Assembly (NCBI RefSeq): GCF_003385895.1
Contig: NZ_QRDQ01000008.1
Location: 740,354-804,353, forward strand
From: Flavobacterium cutihirudinis
Lineage (GTDB): Bacteria; Bacteroidota; Bacteroidia; Flavobacteriales; Flavobacteriaceae
Length of the DNA stretch: 64,000 nt
Direction: 5' to 3'
Below, piece by piece: positions 48,169-58,257 of this stretch; position 1 is the first letter of the stretch; each line of letters starts with the position of its first letter. The notes beneath the pieces were generated by a model, which did no database searches, had not been told where the DNA came from, and saw nothing but the letters and a program-made list of their open reading frames with translations. The position numbers and the translations under genes were made by a program.

Positions 48169-48326
48169 TTTTATTTTAGATTTCTGACTTTAGATTTTAT
48201 TTTTTTTGAAATCGTAAAAAGTAAAGTCAATTTTTTAAATCACTATTAAATTCAATTGAGTTTAAATTTTAAATTTTAATTTCAGATGAATAATCTAAAA
48301 TTAGAAATCTAAAATCTAAAATCGTT

Positions 48327-48692
48327 TTATTCCCACTCTAGTGCTTTCTTCTTGATGATGTAAAAGAAACCAACTAAAAGCAATGCCATGAAAACAATCA
48401 TTTTAAGCATTCCTTCAATTCCAAGGTCTTTAAAGTTTACTGCCCATGGATAAAGGAAAATTACCTCTACGTCAAACAATACAAACAGAATAGCAACAAG
48501 GAAATATTTTACGGAGAAAGGAATACGTGCATTACCAACAGATTCGATACCACACTCAAAGTTTTTATCTTTAACTTCTGAGGTTCTTTTTGGACCTAAT
48601 TTTCCGGAAATAATGATTGTTCCTACCACGAAACCAACAGCTAAAATGAACTGCATTAAAATAGGAATGTAACTGTACTGATCAGATTGCAT
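48327..48692 (-). CDS. nuoA: NADH-quinone oxidoreductase subunit A
   Basis: 121 residues with three membrane helices. The conserved FECGIESVGNARIPFSVKYFLVAILFVLFDVEVIFLYPWAV is the family signature, with the loop Cys near the quinone cavity. First gene of the operon, with a strong promoter 30-60 bases upstream. Confidence 0.96.
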   Translation of the reverse strand: MQSDQYSYIPILMQFILAVGFVVGTIIISGKLGPKRTSEVKDKNFECGIESVGNARIPFSVKYFLVAILFVLFDVEVIFLYPWAVNFKDLGIEGMLKMIVFMALLLVGFFYIIKKKALEWE

Positions 48693-48725
48693 AATCTTAG
48701 GATTTTTTACTTAAAGAATAAGCCA

Positions 48726-48757
48726 CAAAGATAACTTTCAGCTATGTAAATCACAAA
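48726..48757 (-). promoter_or_regulatory. Promoter of the nuo operon
   Basis: On the minus strand TTTG (48757-48754) is the -33 box and TATCTTTG (48733-48726) the -7 box, 20 bases apart. Both match the Bacteroidota consensus perfectly. The predicted leader before nuoA is about 30 bases. Confidence 0.75.
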
Positions 48758-48863
48758 CTAAAGGGGGATATAAGTATGCTGTCAATCCGCGTTTGCGCCT
48801 AATTTTTATTGATTATAAATAAGATTCTCATTTTTTAATATTTTTTTAAGAAATGAGCAAAAA

Positions 48864-48891
48864 AAAACGTCCCGATACTTCGGGACGTTTT
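48864..48891 (-). terminator. Terminator of the cold-shock gene
   Basis: A 12-base stem AAAACGTCCCGA / TCGGGACGTTTT with the loop TACT. On the minus strand it is followed by a T run. Confidence 0.88.
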
Positions 48892-48934
48892 GAAAACCAT
48901 TCAGAGGCAAAAAAAATAAATTGCTATATTTTTC

Positions 48935-49129
48935 TTAGATTACTGCTACTTTAGCAGCAACTTTCCCTTTTCTTCCTTCTTCTTCTTCGTAGCTTACACG
49001 GTCACCTTCGCGTAATTCTTCCGCGTTAATTCCTGAAGCGTGAACGAAGATGTCCTTTCCTGTTTCTTCGTCTGTAATGAATCCATAACCTTTAGATTCA
49101 TTGAAAAATTTTACTGTACCTGTACGCAT
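48935..49129 (-). CDS. Cold-shock domain protein
   Basis: 64 residues, a single CSD. RNP1 (KGYGFI) and RNP2 (DIFVHAS) are complete, so it binds single-stranded RNA or DNA and probably acts as an RNA chaperone. The acidic stretch SYEEEEGRKGK near the C-terminus is common in Bacteroidota. Upstream, on the minus strand, TACATTTG (49166-49159) is a possible -7 box. Confidence 0.95.
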   Translation of the reverse strand: MRTGTVKFFNESKGYGFITDEETGKDIFVHASGINAEELREGDRVSYEEEEGRKGKVAAKVAVI

Positions 49130-49434
49130 TGTAATTGTAATAATAATTTATAATAAAGCAAATGTAACATATTAACCAATACAAAAGACATGTACATGTT
49201 AATTTTTTGTAAAAATTATTGATTTACAGTGTTTTTACGTGGTTTATTGCAACTATATTTATATGAAATACCATAATTTGAGAATCATTTATTGTAGGAA
49301 TATAACAAAAATGGAATTGTAGGAATTCTTTATTTTAATAAATGTAAAATATGCAATTATTCTTAAAGATTTAGAAATAAAAAAGCAGCTAAAATTTTAG
49401 CTGCTTTTTTACTATGATTTAGTTTTTTTAGAAT
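49130..49434. other. Intergenic region between csp and aspS
   Basis: 305 AT-rich bases. They hold the csp promoter candidate near 49159-49185 and the aspS terminator at 49379-49410. Nothing else was recognised. Confidence 0.6.
49379..49410 (-). terminator. Terminator of aspS
   Basis: A perfect 32-base palindrome: AAAAAAGCAGCTAAAA followed by its complement. There is no separate loop sequence, so the central TTTT/AAAA bases form the turn. It runs into T6 on either strand. Confidence 0.85.
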
Positions 49435-51186
49435 TTATATAGCATCAATTTTAATGTGCAATTCTTTTAATTGTGCATCATCGATTGCAGACGGAGCATC
49501 GATCATAACATCACGCCCGGAATTGTTTTTAGGGAAAGCAATAAAATCTCTAATAGTTTCCTGACCTCCTAAAATTGCAACTAATCTATCCAAACCAAAA
49601 GCTAGTCCTCCATGTGGCGGTGCTCCAAATTGGAAAGCATCCATTAAGAATCCGAATTGTGCTTTTGCTTCTTCCTCGGTAAATCCTAAATATTTGAACA
49701 TTAATTGTTGTGTCGCTTTATCGTGAATACGAATAGAACCTCCACCAATTTCGTTTCCGTTCAAAACCATATCGTAAGCATTTGCACGAACTTTTCCTGG
49801 TTCTGTTTCCAGTAAAGCCATATCTTCTGGTTTTGGAGAAGTAAATGGGTGGTGCATTGCATGGTAACGACCGCTTTCTTCGTCAAGTTCTAATAATGGG
49901 AAATCTACAACCCATAACGGAGCAAATTCTTCAGGTTTACGTAAACCTAAACGAGTTGCCAATTCCATACGTAAAGCAGAAAGTTGTGCTCTTGTTTTGT
50001 TTGCAGGTCCAGAAAGTACAAAAATCATATCTCCTGGATTCGCTTCTGTTGCTTTTGCCCAATTTGTCAAATCATCGTTGTCGTAGAATTTATCTACAGA
50101 TGATTTATAAGTTCCGTCTTCGTTGCATTTTACATACACCATTCCAGATGCGCCAACTTGAGGGCGTTTAACCCAGTCAATTAATCCATCAATCTCTTTA
50201 CGAGTGTAATTTCCTGCTCCTGGAACTGCAATTCCCACAACTAATTCAGCTGTATTAAATACAGGGAATTCTTTATGTTGTGCAAATTCGTTTAACTCAC
50301 CAAATTTCATCCCAAAACGAATGTCCGGTTTGTCATTTCCGTATGTTTTCATAGCATAGTCGTAAGTAATTCTTGGGAATTTCTCTACTTCAATGCCTTT
50401 AATTTCTTTTAATAAATGTCTTGTCAAGCCTTCAAAAACATTCAAAATGTCTTCTTGTTCAACAAATGCCATTTCGCAGTCAATCTGAGTAAACTCAGGC
50501 TGACGGTCTGCACGTAAATCTTCGTCACGGAAACATTTTACGATTTGGAAATATTTATCCATTCCACCAACCATCAAAAGTTGTTTGAAAGTTTGTGGAG
50601 ATTGTGGTAATGCATAAAATTGTCCTTCGTTCATACGGCTTGGTACAACGAAATCTCTCGCTCCTTCTGGAGTTGATTTGATTAAGTAAGGTGTTTCAAC
50701 TTCGCAGAAATCTAAATCAGATAGATATTTACGAACTTCCATCGCTACTTTATGACGGAATAATAAACTGTTTTTTACAGGATTTCTTCTGATATCCAAA
50801 TAACGGTATTTCATTCTGATGTCTTCTCCACCGTCAGTTTCATCTTCAATTGTAAATGGAGGTGTAAGTGCAGAGTTTAAAATCGTTAATTCAGAAACTA
50901 AAATTTCGATTTCACCAGTTGGAATATTTTTGTTTTTGGCTTCACGCTCAATAACAGTTCCTTTTACCTGAATTACAAATTCACGTCCAAGAGTTTTTGC
51001 CAATTCAAAAACGGTTTTATCGGTACGACTTTCGTCGAAAATAAGCTGAGTAATTCCATAACGGTCGCGTAAATCGACCCAATTCATAAATCCTTTATCG
51101 CGTGATTTTTGAACCCATCCCGCAAGTGTAACTTCGGTGTTGATATTTGAAGCGTTTAATTCGCCGCAATTATGACTTCTATACAT
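49435..51186 (-). CDS. aspS: Aspartyl-tRNA synthetase
   Basis: Class II synthetase charging tRNA-Asp. 583 residues from the ATG at 51186 ([14 protein letters not shown]). An anticodon-binding OB-fold comes first. Then come motif 2 ([18 protein letters not shown]), the bacterial GAD insertion domain (about 285-420) and motif 3 ([15 protein letters not shown]). The upstream in-frame start would add eleven residues before the usual N-terminus. Confidence 0.97.
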   Translation of the reverse strand: MYRSHNCGELNASNINTEVTLAGWVQKSRDKGFMNWVDLRDRYGITQLIFDESRTDKTVFELAKTLGREFVIQVKGTVIEREAKNKNIPTGEIEILVSELTILNSALTPPFTIEDETDGGEDIRMKYRYLDIRRNPVKNSLLFRHKVAMEVRKYLSDLDFCEVETPYLIKSTPEGARDFVVPSRMNEGQFYALPQSPQTFKQLLMVGGMDKYFQIVKCFRDEDLRADRQPEFTQIDCEMAFVEQEDILNVFEGLTRHLLKEIKGIEVEKFPRITYDYAMKTYGNDKPDIRFGMKFGELNEFAQHKEFPVFNTAELVVGIAVPGAGNYTRKEIDGLIDWVKRPQVGASGMVYVKCNEDGTYKSSVDKFYDNDDLTNWAKATEANPGDMIFVLSGPANKTRAQLSALRMELATRLGLRKPEEFAPLWVVDFPLLELDEESGRYHAMHHPFTSPKPEDMALLETEPGKVRANAYDMVLNGNEIGGGSIRIHDKATQQLMFKYLGFTEEEAKAQFGFLMDAFQFGAPPHGGLAFGLDRLVAILGGQETIRDFIAFPKNNSGRDVMIDAPSAIDDAQLKELHIKIDAI

Positions 51187-51343
51187 GATCAAAATTTTAG
51201 ACTGCAAAAGTAAACACAAAATTCAAGATAATATAGTAAACTGATAAACTTGATGCTTATAATTTTAAATATTTTGTTAATTCTGAAATTTCAAAGCTGT
51301 TATTTATTTAGATTTGAATCACTAAAAACAAATTATATTATCT

Positions 51344-52339
51344 ATGAAAAAACTTTTTGTTACGGGATTGTTGATTTTTAGCGCTTTGAACCTTATCGGT
51401 CAGGTTAAGAATCAAGTAAAGTTTACGGCTAAAATCGCTAATAGAAACAGTGATACATTAGTAATTAAGGGGAGAAATAATTTTAGACAAGTTATTCCAA
51501 TTGATAAAAAAGGTGTTTTCGCAGCTTCATTTGAAGCTCCAAAAGGATTTTATGTGTTTTCTGATGGTATCGAATCTTCCAATATTTATTTAAAACCGGA
51601 CTCCGAAGTCAACTTAACAATGGATGCCAAAGAATTTGATGAAACTATTGTTTATAAAGGAAAAGGAATTAATGAAAGTAATTTCCTGGCACAGCAGGCT
51701 TTAAAAGATGAAAAGTTTCAAAACGAAGCTTTTTCTCAGGAAGCTACTGCCTTTGCCACCTCGCTTGACACTAAATTGAAGGCGGATACAGAAAGTCTTG
51801 AGAAAGGTGATTTTGATCCTGAATTTAAGACTGCTCTGAAAAGTAGTTTCGAAGGTTTTTATCAATATGCCTCTCAGGAATATGAAAGAACAGCAAAGGC
51901 TAATAAAATGACAGGAAAACCTTCGCCTGAATTTGATTATGAAAATTTTAAAGGCGGAAAAACAAAACTGGCTGACTTAAAGGGCAAATATATTTACATT
52001 GATCTTTGGGCAACCTGGTGTGCGCCTTGTAGAGCTGAGATTCCGTACTTACAAAAGATGGAAGAGAAATATCATAATAAAAACATCGAGTTTGTGAGTA
52101 TCTCTATCGATAAAGCAAAAGATAATGAAAAGTGGAAGAAATTTGTAACCGATAAAAAGTTGGGCGGTGTTCAATTATTTGCTGATAAAGATTGGGAGTC
52201 TGACTTTGTTATGAATTATGGTGTAACAGGAATTCCAAGATTTATACTAATTGATCCTCAGGGTAATGTCGTAAGTTCTGATGCATCACGACCTTCAGAT
52301 CCAAAACTAGAAGAACAATTAAATACATTATTGAAGTAA
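51344..52339 (+). CDS. TlpA-like thioredoxin-fold protein, exported
   Basis: 331 residues with a signal peptide (MKKLFVTGLLIFSALNLIGQ). Residues about 20-195 are a beta-rich and then helical N-terminal domain of the kind joined to TlpA proteins in Bacteroidota. Residues about 195-331 are a thioredoxin fold with the active site WATWCAPCRAEIP. It probably reduces disulfides in the periplasm. It stands alone and is followed by a terminator. Confidence 0.9.
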   Translation: MKKLFVTGLLIFSALNLIGQVKNQVKFTAKIANRNSDTLVIKGRNNFRQVIPIDKKGVFAASFEAPKGFYVFSDGIESSNIYLKPDSEVNLTMDAKEFDETIVYKGKGINESNFLAQQALKDEKFQNEAFSQEATAFATSLDTKLKADTESLEKGDFDPEFKTALKSSFEGFYQYASQEYERTAKANKMTGKPSPEFDYENFKGGKTKLADLKGKYIYIDLWATWCAPCRAEIPYLQKMEEKYHNKNIEFVSISIDKAKDNEKWKKFVTDKKLGGVQLFADKDWESDFVMNYGVTGIPRFILIDPQGNVVSSDASRPSDPKLEEQLNTLLK

Positions 52340-52396
52340 TTTATTTATAAAATCGATAACGTTATCGTAACATTTCTTTTTTTTGAAATTACAAGC

Positions 52397-52426
52397 AAAA
52401 CCGGTGCCTGAGCACTGGTTTTTTTG
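52397..52426 (+). terminator. Terminator of the TlpA-like gene
   Basis: AAAACCGGTGC (52397-52407) pairs with GCACTGGTTTT (52412-52422) with one mismatch, around a CTGA loop; a T run follows. Confidence 0.85.
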
Positions 52427-52509
52427 TTTTTGCACTATTTTCAATGTTAAGTTTTTATTCAATGTTACCAAATTGTTAAGTAAAAGTTTTTTTAATGTAA
52501 ACATTTGAC

Positions 52510-52517
52510 TATATTTG
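52510..52517 (+). promoter_or_regulatory. -7 promoter box of the YwqK/MORN-like gene
   Basis: TATATTTG matches the Bacteroidota -7 consensus exactly, 32 bases upstream of the ATG at 52550. The best -33 box is a weak TTTT at 52487-52490. Confidence 0.55.
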
Positions 52518-52549
52518 ATAAAGATTTCTTAACATTAATACCTACAGAT

Positions 52550-52897
52550 ATGAAAAAGAGTGTTATTTTGGCTGCGTTGTTGTTCTCAGGAATGTTAATT
52601 GCGCAGGAAACAAAACCTGAATTAGAAGCCGTTGGAAACACAGTGAAAGCTACTTATTACTATGAAAATGGTAAAGTGCAGCAAGAAGGCTTTTTTAAGG
52701 ATGGTAAATTAGATGGTGTTTGGGTATCTTATGACGAAAAAGGAAATAAAAAAGCCGTTGGAGAATACACAAACGGAGTGAAAACTGGAAAATGGATTTT
52801 CTTTAATGAAGACAGTCTAAAAGAAGTAGCTTATGTTGACAGTAAAGTTAGCTCAGTGAAAAGTTTACAGAAAAATGCTTTAGCAAACAGAAATTAA
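52550..52897 (+). CDS. Small exported protein with YwqK/MORN-like repeats
   Basis: 115 residues with a signal peptide (MKKSVILAALLFSGMLIAQ). The rest consists of MORN-like repeats: YYYENGKVQQEGFFKDGKLDG, VSYDEKGNKKAVGEYTNG and KTGKWIFFNED. Relatives are often named after the YwqK antitoxin family, but no toxin gene is next to this one and the protein is exported. That name therefore should not be read as a function. I chose the ATG at 52550, since the longer frame would put 15 residues before the signal peptide. Confidence 0.85.
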   Translation: MKKSVILAALLFSGMLIAQETKPELEAVGNTVKATYYYENGKVQQEGFFKDGKLDGVWVSYDEKGNKKAVGEYTNGVKTGKWIFFNEDSLKEVAYVDSKVSSVKSLQKNALANRN

Positions 52898-52920
52898 TTG
52901 ATTGATTTCGACGAATTATA

Positions 52921-52950
52921 AAAAAACCGCTTTATTGAAGCGGTTTTTTT
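52921..52950. terminator. Bidirectional terminator before the iron cluster
   Basis: AAAAAACCGCTT (52921-52932) pairs with AAGCGGTTTTTT (52938 onward) around TATTG. It serves the convergent YwqK-like and PepSY genes and overlaps the stop of the latter by two bases. Confidence 0.88.
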
Positions 52951-54058
52951 ATGCTCTTTTTTTAGATTTTTTCCTGCGTCCAAACCAAATTATAAAACCC
53001 GTAACTGGTAAAGCCGAAGCAAGCAAACTAACGGTAAATGCTAAAATTTTTCCAGGTAGATCCAGAACCTGTCCGGTGTGGATACCGTAGTTCATTTCGA
53101 CCACTTGTAATCCTAATGTTTTATTATCAAAAGTCTGACTCTTAATTAATTTTCCGTCTGATGGATGAAAGTAATAATTGCTCTGCTGATCATAGCGCAA
53201 CGTATGCGGATAAGCACCCGTGCTCACAATATCTCCTTTTTGTTGCGGAATCATTATGAAAAACATTTCGGCTTTTGGTTGAAGTTTCTGGGTTTGTGCA
53301 AAAGCTTTGTCAATTGCTGTAACTGAATTTATTTTGAATTTTGTGGTGTCAATTACAGGAGTTTTGGTTTCAATCGCTTTATCTCCACCAAAATTAAAGG
53401 TTTTGTAAATGCCGTCGCCAACCCACTCATAGGTAAAAGTCAAACCTGTAATCGCTAGAATAAGTGCGATTAATGCAATGTAAAATCCGGAAGTATTATG
53501 CCAATCATAATTTACGCGGCGCCATTTGGCATTCCATTTAATGGTAAAACTTCTTTTAATATCACTTTTTCGTTTTGGCCACCACTGAATAATTCCAGAA
53601 ATCAGCAATAAAACAAAAATGATTGTTGCGCCGCCGATGACGTGTTTTCCAATATAATCAGGCAAAAGCAAATACAAATGAATGTATTCGATTATAATAA
53701 AAAAATCGGTTTTAGGATTTTCGGTTTTTAAATATTGACCTGTATACGGATTAAAATAAAGATATAAGTTTTCTGTGTCCGAGTAAGTATAAACGATCGC
53801 CGAACGGTTTTTTCCGTAATAAGCCACCATACTTGTTTTGTTTTTTGGAACAATTTCTTTTGCTTTTTCTGCTAAAACTGAAGGAAGAAGAAAAGGTTTG
53901 TTTTGAGGTTCAACCAAACGCCATTCTTTTCGGGTAATGTCTTTTATTTCGTCGTGAAAACAGAAAATACAGCCCGTAATGCAGACAATAAAAACAATAA
54001 GCCCGGAAATTAATCCGAGCCATTTATGAAGAAAACGTATTTTCGTTTTGAAACTCAT
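52949..54058 (-). CDS. PepSY-TM protein, likely ferric-siderophore reductase type (first)
   Basis: 369 residues with four membrane helices. Conserved His residues at the membrane edges (HKWLGLISGL, HLYLLLPDYIGKHVIGG, WHNTSGFY) may ligate haem. PepSY-like periplasmic segments lie between helices 1 and 2 and between helices 3 and 4. By analogy with FpvG-type proteins it would reduce ferric siderophore after import. It lies 79 bases after a TonB receptor gene and ends in an Arg/Lys-rich tail. Confidence 0.85.
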   Translation of the reverse strand: MSFKTKIRFLHKWLGLISGLIVFIVCITGCIFCFHDEIKDITRKEWRLVEPQNKPFLLPSVLAEKAKEIVPKNKTSMVAYYGKNRSAIVYTYSDTENLYLYFNPYTGQYLKTENPKTDFFIIIEYIHLYLLLPDYIGKHVIGGATIIFVLLLISGIIQWWPKRKSDIKRSFTIKWNAKWRRVNYDWHNTSGFYIALIALILAITGLTFTYEWVGDGIYKTFNFGGDKAIETKTPVIDTTKFKINSVTAIDKAFAQTQKLQPKAEMFFIMIPQQKGDIVSTGAYPHTLRYDQQSNYYFHPSDGKLIKSQTFDNKTLGLQVVEMNYGIHTGQVLDLPGKILAFTVSLLASALPVTGFIIWFGRRKKSKKRA

Positions 54059-54137
54059 TTTTTAGAAAGAATTCTTTTTTCTGGCAAAAATACCATTAAA
54101 AGGCATATCGCTAGATGAAGTTCATTTATAATTGAAC

Positions 54138-56591
54138 TTAAAATTTATACGTTATACTTCCCATAAAAGTTCTTGGCGCTTGTACATTTACAGTGGTATA
54201 ACCATTAAAATAAAGTTCGTCTGTTAGGTTGTCTACTTTTAATGAAAGTCTGTATTTTGGCTGATCATAATATAAAGTTGCGTTTACGATAGAATAGGAA
54301 GGCAATACAAAAGTTTCAACATCTGCAGGATTTCCTGAACCCGTTGGGTTTCGGTTATAAACAAAAGTTTCACTACCAGAATTTCCTCCAATACCAAAAC
54401 CTAATCCTCTTAGTTTAGATGTTTGTAAACTATAACTAATCCAATAATTAATTAGGTTTTCAGGGCCAGCTGTTTCAGGTCTTAAACCATTTACATCGGC
54501 ATTCGCATTGTTTAGTTTGCTATCATTATTGGCATATCCAAAAATAAGATTTAAACCAGAAAACGGATTTGCAGTAACTTCAACTTCAAAACCTTTGCTT
54601 GTTTGGTTTCCGTCCTGAACATTTGTGTTAACCACTTGTCCTGCGCGAACAATATTTTTTACGTCAATATTATAGTAACTTAAATTGGCGCTAAGTTTAT
54701 TTTCTACTATGTTTAATTTTAAACCAGCTTCAAATTGATTTGCTTTTTCAGGATCAAATTGTTTTAATTCCGGATTTCCGTTTACGTTGGCAAACAAGTA
54801 ACCAATGTTTTTGAAGCTATTTTGGTAGTTTCCAAAAACAGCGACTTTGTCTTTTATGATTTGGTAAACAAGTCCAAGTTTTGGAGAAAAAGCATTTTGC
54901 GAAAAAGCTCCCGAATTAATATTGGTTGAAGGATCGTAAGTTCCATTATTCTTATAATGATCAAAACGTAGGGCAACAGATAAAATTAACTGATCCGTAA
55001 TATTGATCACATCTGCAGCATATAAGCTATAAGTGGTTAAGGAAGTTATTGTTCTATACTGATAACCATTTACAAATAACGGCTCAATATTATTTGGATT
55101 GAAATTGTAATAATTAGAATTTGCTGCAGAATAATCGACAATGTCATAATCTGTTTTAAACGGATTGTTTGGATCGCCGCCAAGATATCCCAGACTGCTG
55201 TTCGTTTCAGATCTTAGAATATCACCGCCAAAAAGCAGTTGATGTTTCATTCCAAAAAGTTCTGTCTGCCCATTAAAGTTTTGTTGAAACTCGACAATAT
55301 TGTCTTTTCCGACCATATTCCAGGCATTTCTAGACATTTTGTTGTTTCCTAACAAATAAAACCAGGCCTGAGGTCCGTCAGATTGATTGGCACTTGAACT
55401 AAAAATGGTCTGCGATTTCCAGTTTTCATTGATTTGATACTGCGCTTGTGCAAAAATATTAGCCGTTTTAGTATTCATCATGAATTCGCCGCCCGTAAAA
55501 GATCTTTTCCAATCTCTGGCAATTTCATTGGCATTATATAAATTGATGCTTTTTGGAGTTTGCCCGTACGGAATATAAGTAAATGCTGGCGATGATGAAT
55601 TAACACTTGATAATTCGGCATCAATAGAAATTGCTAGTTTGTCATTGATTTTATACAAAAAAGAGGGAGCAAAAAAGTAACTTCTGTTTTTCCCGTAGTC
55701 CTGAAAAGTATTTGCATCATTGTAAGCCGCGTTAATTCGTAAGAGAGCGGTTTTATCATCATTCAAAGGCGTATTGAAATCGGCTGACAATCGGTTTAAA
55801 CCATAACTTCCGGATTGATAACTGATGTCTCCTCTAAAAGTTTCTGTTGGTTTTTTGGTAACTCTATTAATTAATCCGCCGTAAGAAGTCAAAATACTTC
55901 CAAAAAGTGTTGCCGACGGGCCTTTTATACTTTCAATTCTTTCGAGATTCGCCGCATCAACACTATTCGTGATTTTTCCGGCAATTCCGTCTCTTAACAA
56001 ACTTTGCGTAACAAATCCGCGTGAAGCGAAATAAGAACCACCATCACCAACTTTTCCGGTTGCGGCCCAAAGTTGATACAATCCAGGAACATTTTTTAAG
56101 GCGTCGTCTTGGTTGATAACCAATTGATCTCTCATCAAACTTTTAGTAACAACACTATAAACTTGTGAGTTTTCAAGATTTTTAATCTGCATTTTTGAGA
56201 CAAAAGGACTCTCAGATTTATTGTATTTATTGATGTTTCCTTTAATAAAAACTTCTTCAAGTTCTTCAGTATTCGTAGAAATGGTGAAATTTTCTATAAT
56301 TTCAGCTTCACCTTCAACAATAATTTTCTTTTCTTTTGAAGTGTGGCCAAGTGCCGAAACACGTAAAGTATAACTTCCTGAATTGATGTTCTTTATTTCG
56401 TATAAACCTTGGCTGTCGGTAAGAGCACCAATTTTAGTTCCTTTCAATTGAACGGAAACATTTTCTAACGGTTCGCCATTTACGGCCGTAATAGTTCCTT
56501 TTATAACAGTTTTTTGCTGTGCTAAAGCAGATGTTTGTGTAAATAATAAAAAACAAAAACAAATTAGCATTACCGTAAATTTCCCCTTCAT
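54138..56591 (-). CDS. TonB-dependent siderophore receptor (first)
   Basis: 817 residues with a signal peptide (ending SALAQ). A carboxypeptidase-regulatory-like domain comes first (VIKGTITAVNGEPLENVSVQLKG, about 27-110). The plug follows (DALKNVPGLYQLWAATGKVGDGGSYFASRG; IESIKGPSATLFGS), then a 22-strand barrel ending RTFMGSITYKF. The plug motifs are those of ferric-siderophore receptors. It is similar throughout to the receptor at 58967-61456, so the two are likely a duplication. A promoter lies in the gap upstream. Confidence 0.93.
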   Translation of the reverse strand: MKGKFTVMLICFCFLLFTQTSALAQQKTVIKGTITAVNGEPLENVSVQLKGTKIGALTDSQGLYEIKNINSGSYTLRVSALGHTSKEKKIIVEGEAEIIENFTISTNTEELEEVFIKGNINKYNKSESPFVSKMQIKNLENSQVYSVVTKSLMRDQLVINQDDALKNVPGLYQLWAATGKVGDGGSYFASRGFVTQSLLRDGIAGKITNSVDAANLERIESIKGPSATLFGSILTSYGGLINRVTKKPTETFRGDISYQSGSYGLNRLSADFNTPLNDDKTALLRINAAYNDANTFQDYGKNRSYFFAPSFLYKINDKLAISIDAELSSVNSSSPAFTYIPYGQTPKSINLYNANEIARDWKRSFTGGEFMMNTKTANIFAQAQYQINENWKSQTIFSSSANQSDGPQAWFYLLGNNKMSRNAWNMVGKDNIVEFQQNFNGQTELFGMKHQLLFGGDILRSETNSSLGYLGGDPNNPFKTDYDIVDYSAANSNYYNFNPNNIEPLFVNGYQYRTITSLTTYSLYAADVINITDQLILSVALRFDHYKNNGTYDPSTNINSGAFSQNAFSPKLGLVYQIIKDKVAVFGNYQNSFKNIGYLFANVNGNPELKQFDPEKANQFEAGLKLNIVENKLSANLSYYNIDVKNIVRAGQVVNTNVQDGNQTSKGFEVEVTANPFSGLNLIFGYANNDSKLNNANADVNGLRPETAGPENLINYWISYSLQTSKLRGLGFGIGGNSGSETFVYNRNPTGSGNPADVETFVLPSYSIVNATLYYDQPKYRLSLKVDNLTDELYFNGYTTVNVQAPRTFMGSITYKF

Positions 56592-56617
56592 TTTATTTAG
56601 AATAAATATTGATTGAG

Positions 56618-56649
56618 CAAAAGTAAGACTAATAGTTTATATGACCAAT
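56618..56649 (-). promoter_or_regulatory. Promoter of the first siderophore receptor
   Basis: On the minus strand ATTG (56649-56646) and TACTTTTG (56625-56618) are 20 bases apart, a good Bacteroidota promoter. It would start a transcript within the cluster. No Fur-type palindrome was recognised around it. Confidence 0.55.
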
Positions 56650-56706
56650 TGTAAAGTTTGAACTATAGGAAAAAAAATGTAATAAATTAAAAAGGCATTT
56701 TAGAGA

Positions 56707-58254
56707 CTAATTTTCTTTTTTAGGTTTTAAATGATAAGCAACGTATAATGAAATGGAAGCCAGGAAAATCCAGAAAACATCAATAAAGAAAATCTGAATC
56801 TTGTTGTGCATAAATGATGTCCAAAACCATTCTCCTGTTATGATACCGTTTGTAACCGGAATTAAAAATCCTAAAATACTTCCCGAAATCAGACAGAATT
56901 TGTTTGTAAATGCGTCATTCTTTTTAATGATAAAGAAGACTGCCAATACAAGCCATCCGCCAAAATAAAGTGCGAATAAATTGGATTGCGTTAATGGATA
57001 GAAAATTTTGCTTCCGATAAAAGCCAAAGCAGTAATAGGATACATACTTAAACAAATTGCTAAATAGATTCGAACAACTGCTGCATTGAAACGTCTTTTC
57101 TTTTCCGGCAGATTGTTTTTTTGTCTCGCAACCAACCAAATCATAACTCCTGAAATAATTACAAAACATGTAATGATCCCTAGAATAAAACTTACGATTT
57201 TTAAAGCATATCCGCCATAATCACCAAAGTGGATTCGGTATAAAACATTTTTTACAACATCCAGATAATTGTTTTGAGATACAGGATCTTTTTTTGCAAC
57301 CACTTTTCCGTCGGCAATTCGGTAGACAATTTTACCAATTCCTGTAAATTTTTTGTGGCTTAATAATTCGCCTTCCACTACAACATGCATGTTAGCATCG
57401 CCATAATTTTGAATAAAAACGCGTGTAATTTCGAAGTCAGACCAATTGCTTTTTGCTTTTTCTACTAGCTGGTTTACATTGAAAGGATTGGCTAATTTTT
57501 TGTTTTCAAATTTATAATCGGTATCGTTGTACTCCAGTTCTTTGTATAATTTATTCTCGTCTCCATCGTATAGGGCCATAACGGCGGGTGCAACGATTAA
57601 AAGTTTGATCATAAAAAAGGCACCTGTAACGGCATAAACAAACTGAAACGGAAGCCCAATCATTCCTAAAGCAGTATGTGCATCTGTCCAAAGTGTTTTT
57701 AATTTTTCTTTTGGACGGAAAATATAAAAGTTAGAAACAATTTTTTTCCAATGCAGCAAAACTCCAGTTACAATAGCAAATAAGAAAAATAAAGCGGTAA
57801 ATCCGGAAAGGTAATATCCTACAGGATACGGAATCTGTGCAAAGAAATGCAGACGATATAATAATTCTCCCAAAGAATATGATTCTTCGTAAGTGTATGA
57901 TTTGTAGTTTTTGTTGTCCAGATAGAAAAACTGCCCTTCTTTTTGTTTGGCTGGAGCCAAAGTATCTTTGGTGCCTTCCATATAAACGGCAACCCTATTT
58001 TCCAGAGAAGGTTTAGAAATAGTAATGTTTCTTCCGTCGAGAATATATTTTTTGTCAAGATGTTGTAATGCATCATTGTAGTCCAACTGAATTTCTCTTG
58101 TTAGTACTGTAGATTCACTTCTTTCCCAATTGATGATATCATCTCTAAAAAAAGAAAAAGATCCAGCGAAGAAAATTACAAATAAAACCACACTAATGAC
58201 AATACCGCTGACAGTATGTGTGTGAAAATAGATATTATAATGACGGTTGTTCAT
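56707..58254 (-). CDS. PepSY-TM protein, likely ferric-siderophore reductase type (second)
   Basis: 515 residues, seven or eight membrane helices. The N-terminus NNRHYNIYFHTHTVSGIVISVVLFVIFFAGSF and LHFFAQIPYPVGYYLSGF, TDAHTALGMIGLPFQFVY and RIHFGDYGGYALKIVSF carry membrane-edge His residues. The C-terminal third has extra helices not present in the first PepSY protein. It follows the DUF3649-like gene by 3 bases. Confidence 0.87.
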   Translation of the reverse strand: MNNRHYNIYFHTHTVSGIVISVVLFVIFFAGSFSFFRDDIINWERSESTVLTREIQLDYNDALQHLDKKYILDGRNITISKPSLENRVAVYMEGTKDTLAPAKQKEGQFFYLDNKNYKSYTYEESYSLGELLYRLHFFAQIPYPVGYYLSGFTALFFLFAIVTGVLLHWKKIVSNFYIFRPKEKLKTLWTDAHTALGMIGLPFQFVYAVTGAFFMIKLLIVAPAVMALYDGDENKLYKELEYNDTDYKFENKKLANPFNVNQLVEKAKSNWSDFEITRVFIQNYGDANMHVVVEGELLSHKKFTGIGKIVYRIADGKVVAKKDPVSQNNYLDVVKNVLYRIHFGDYGGYALKIVSFILGIITCFVIISGVMIWLVARQKNNLPEKKRRFNAAVVRIYLAICLSMYPITALAFIGSKIFYPLTQSNLFALYFGGWLVLAVFFIIKKNDAFTNKFCLISGSILGFLIPVTNGIITGEWFWTSFMHNKIQIFFIDVFWIFLASISLYVAYHLKPKKEN

Positions 58255-58257
58255 AGG

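Noticed and set aside
52550..52897. YwqK-like protein as a real antitoxin
   Set aside because: It has a signal peptide and no toxin-type neighbour; the repeats are generic MORN-like.
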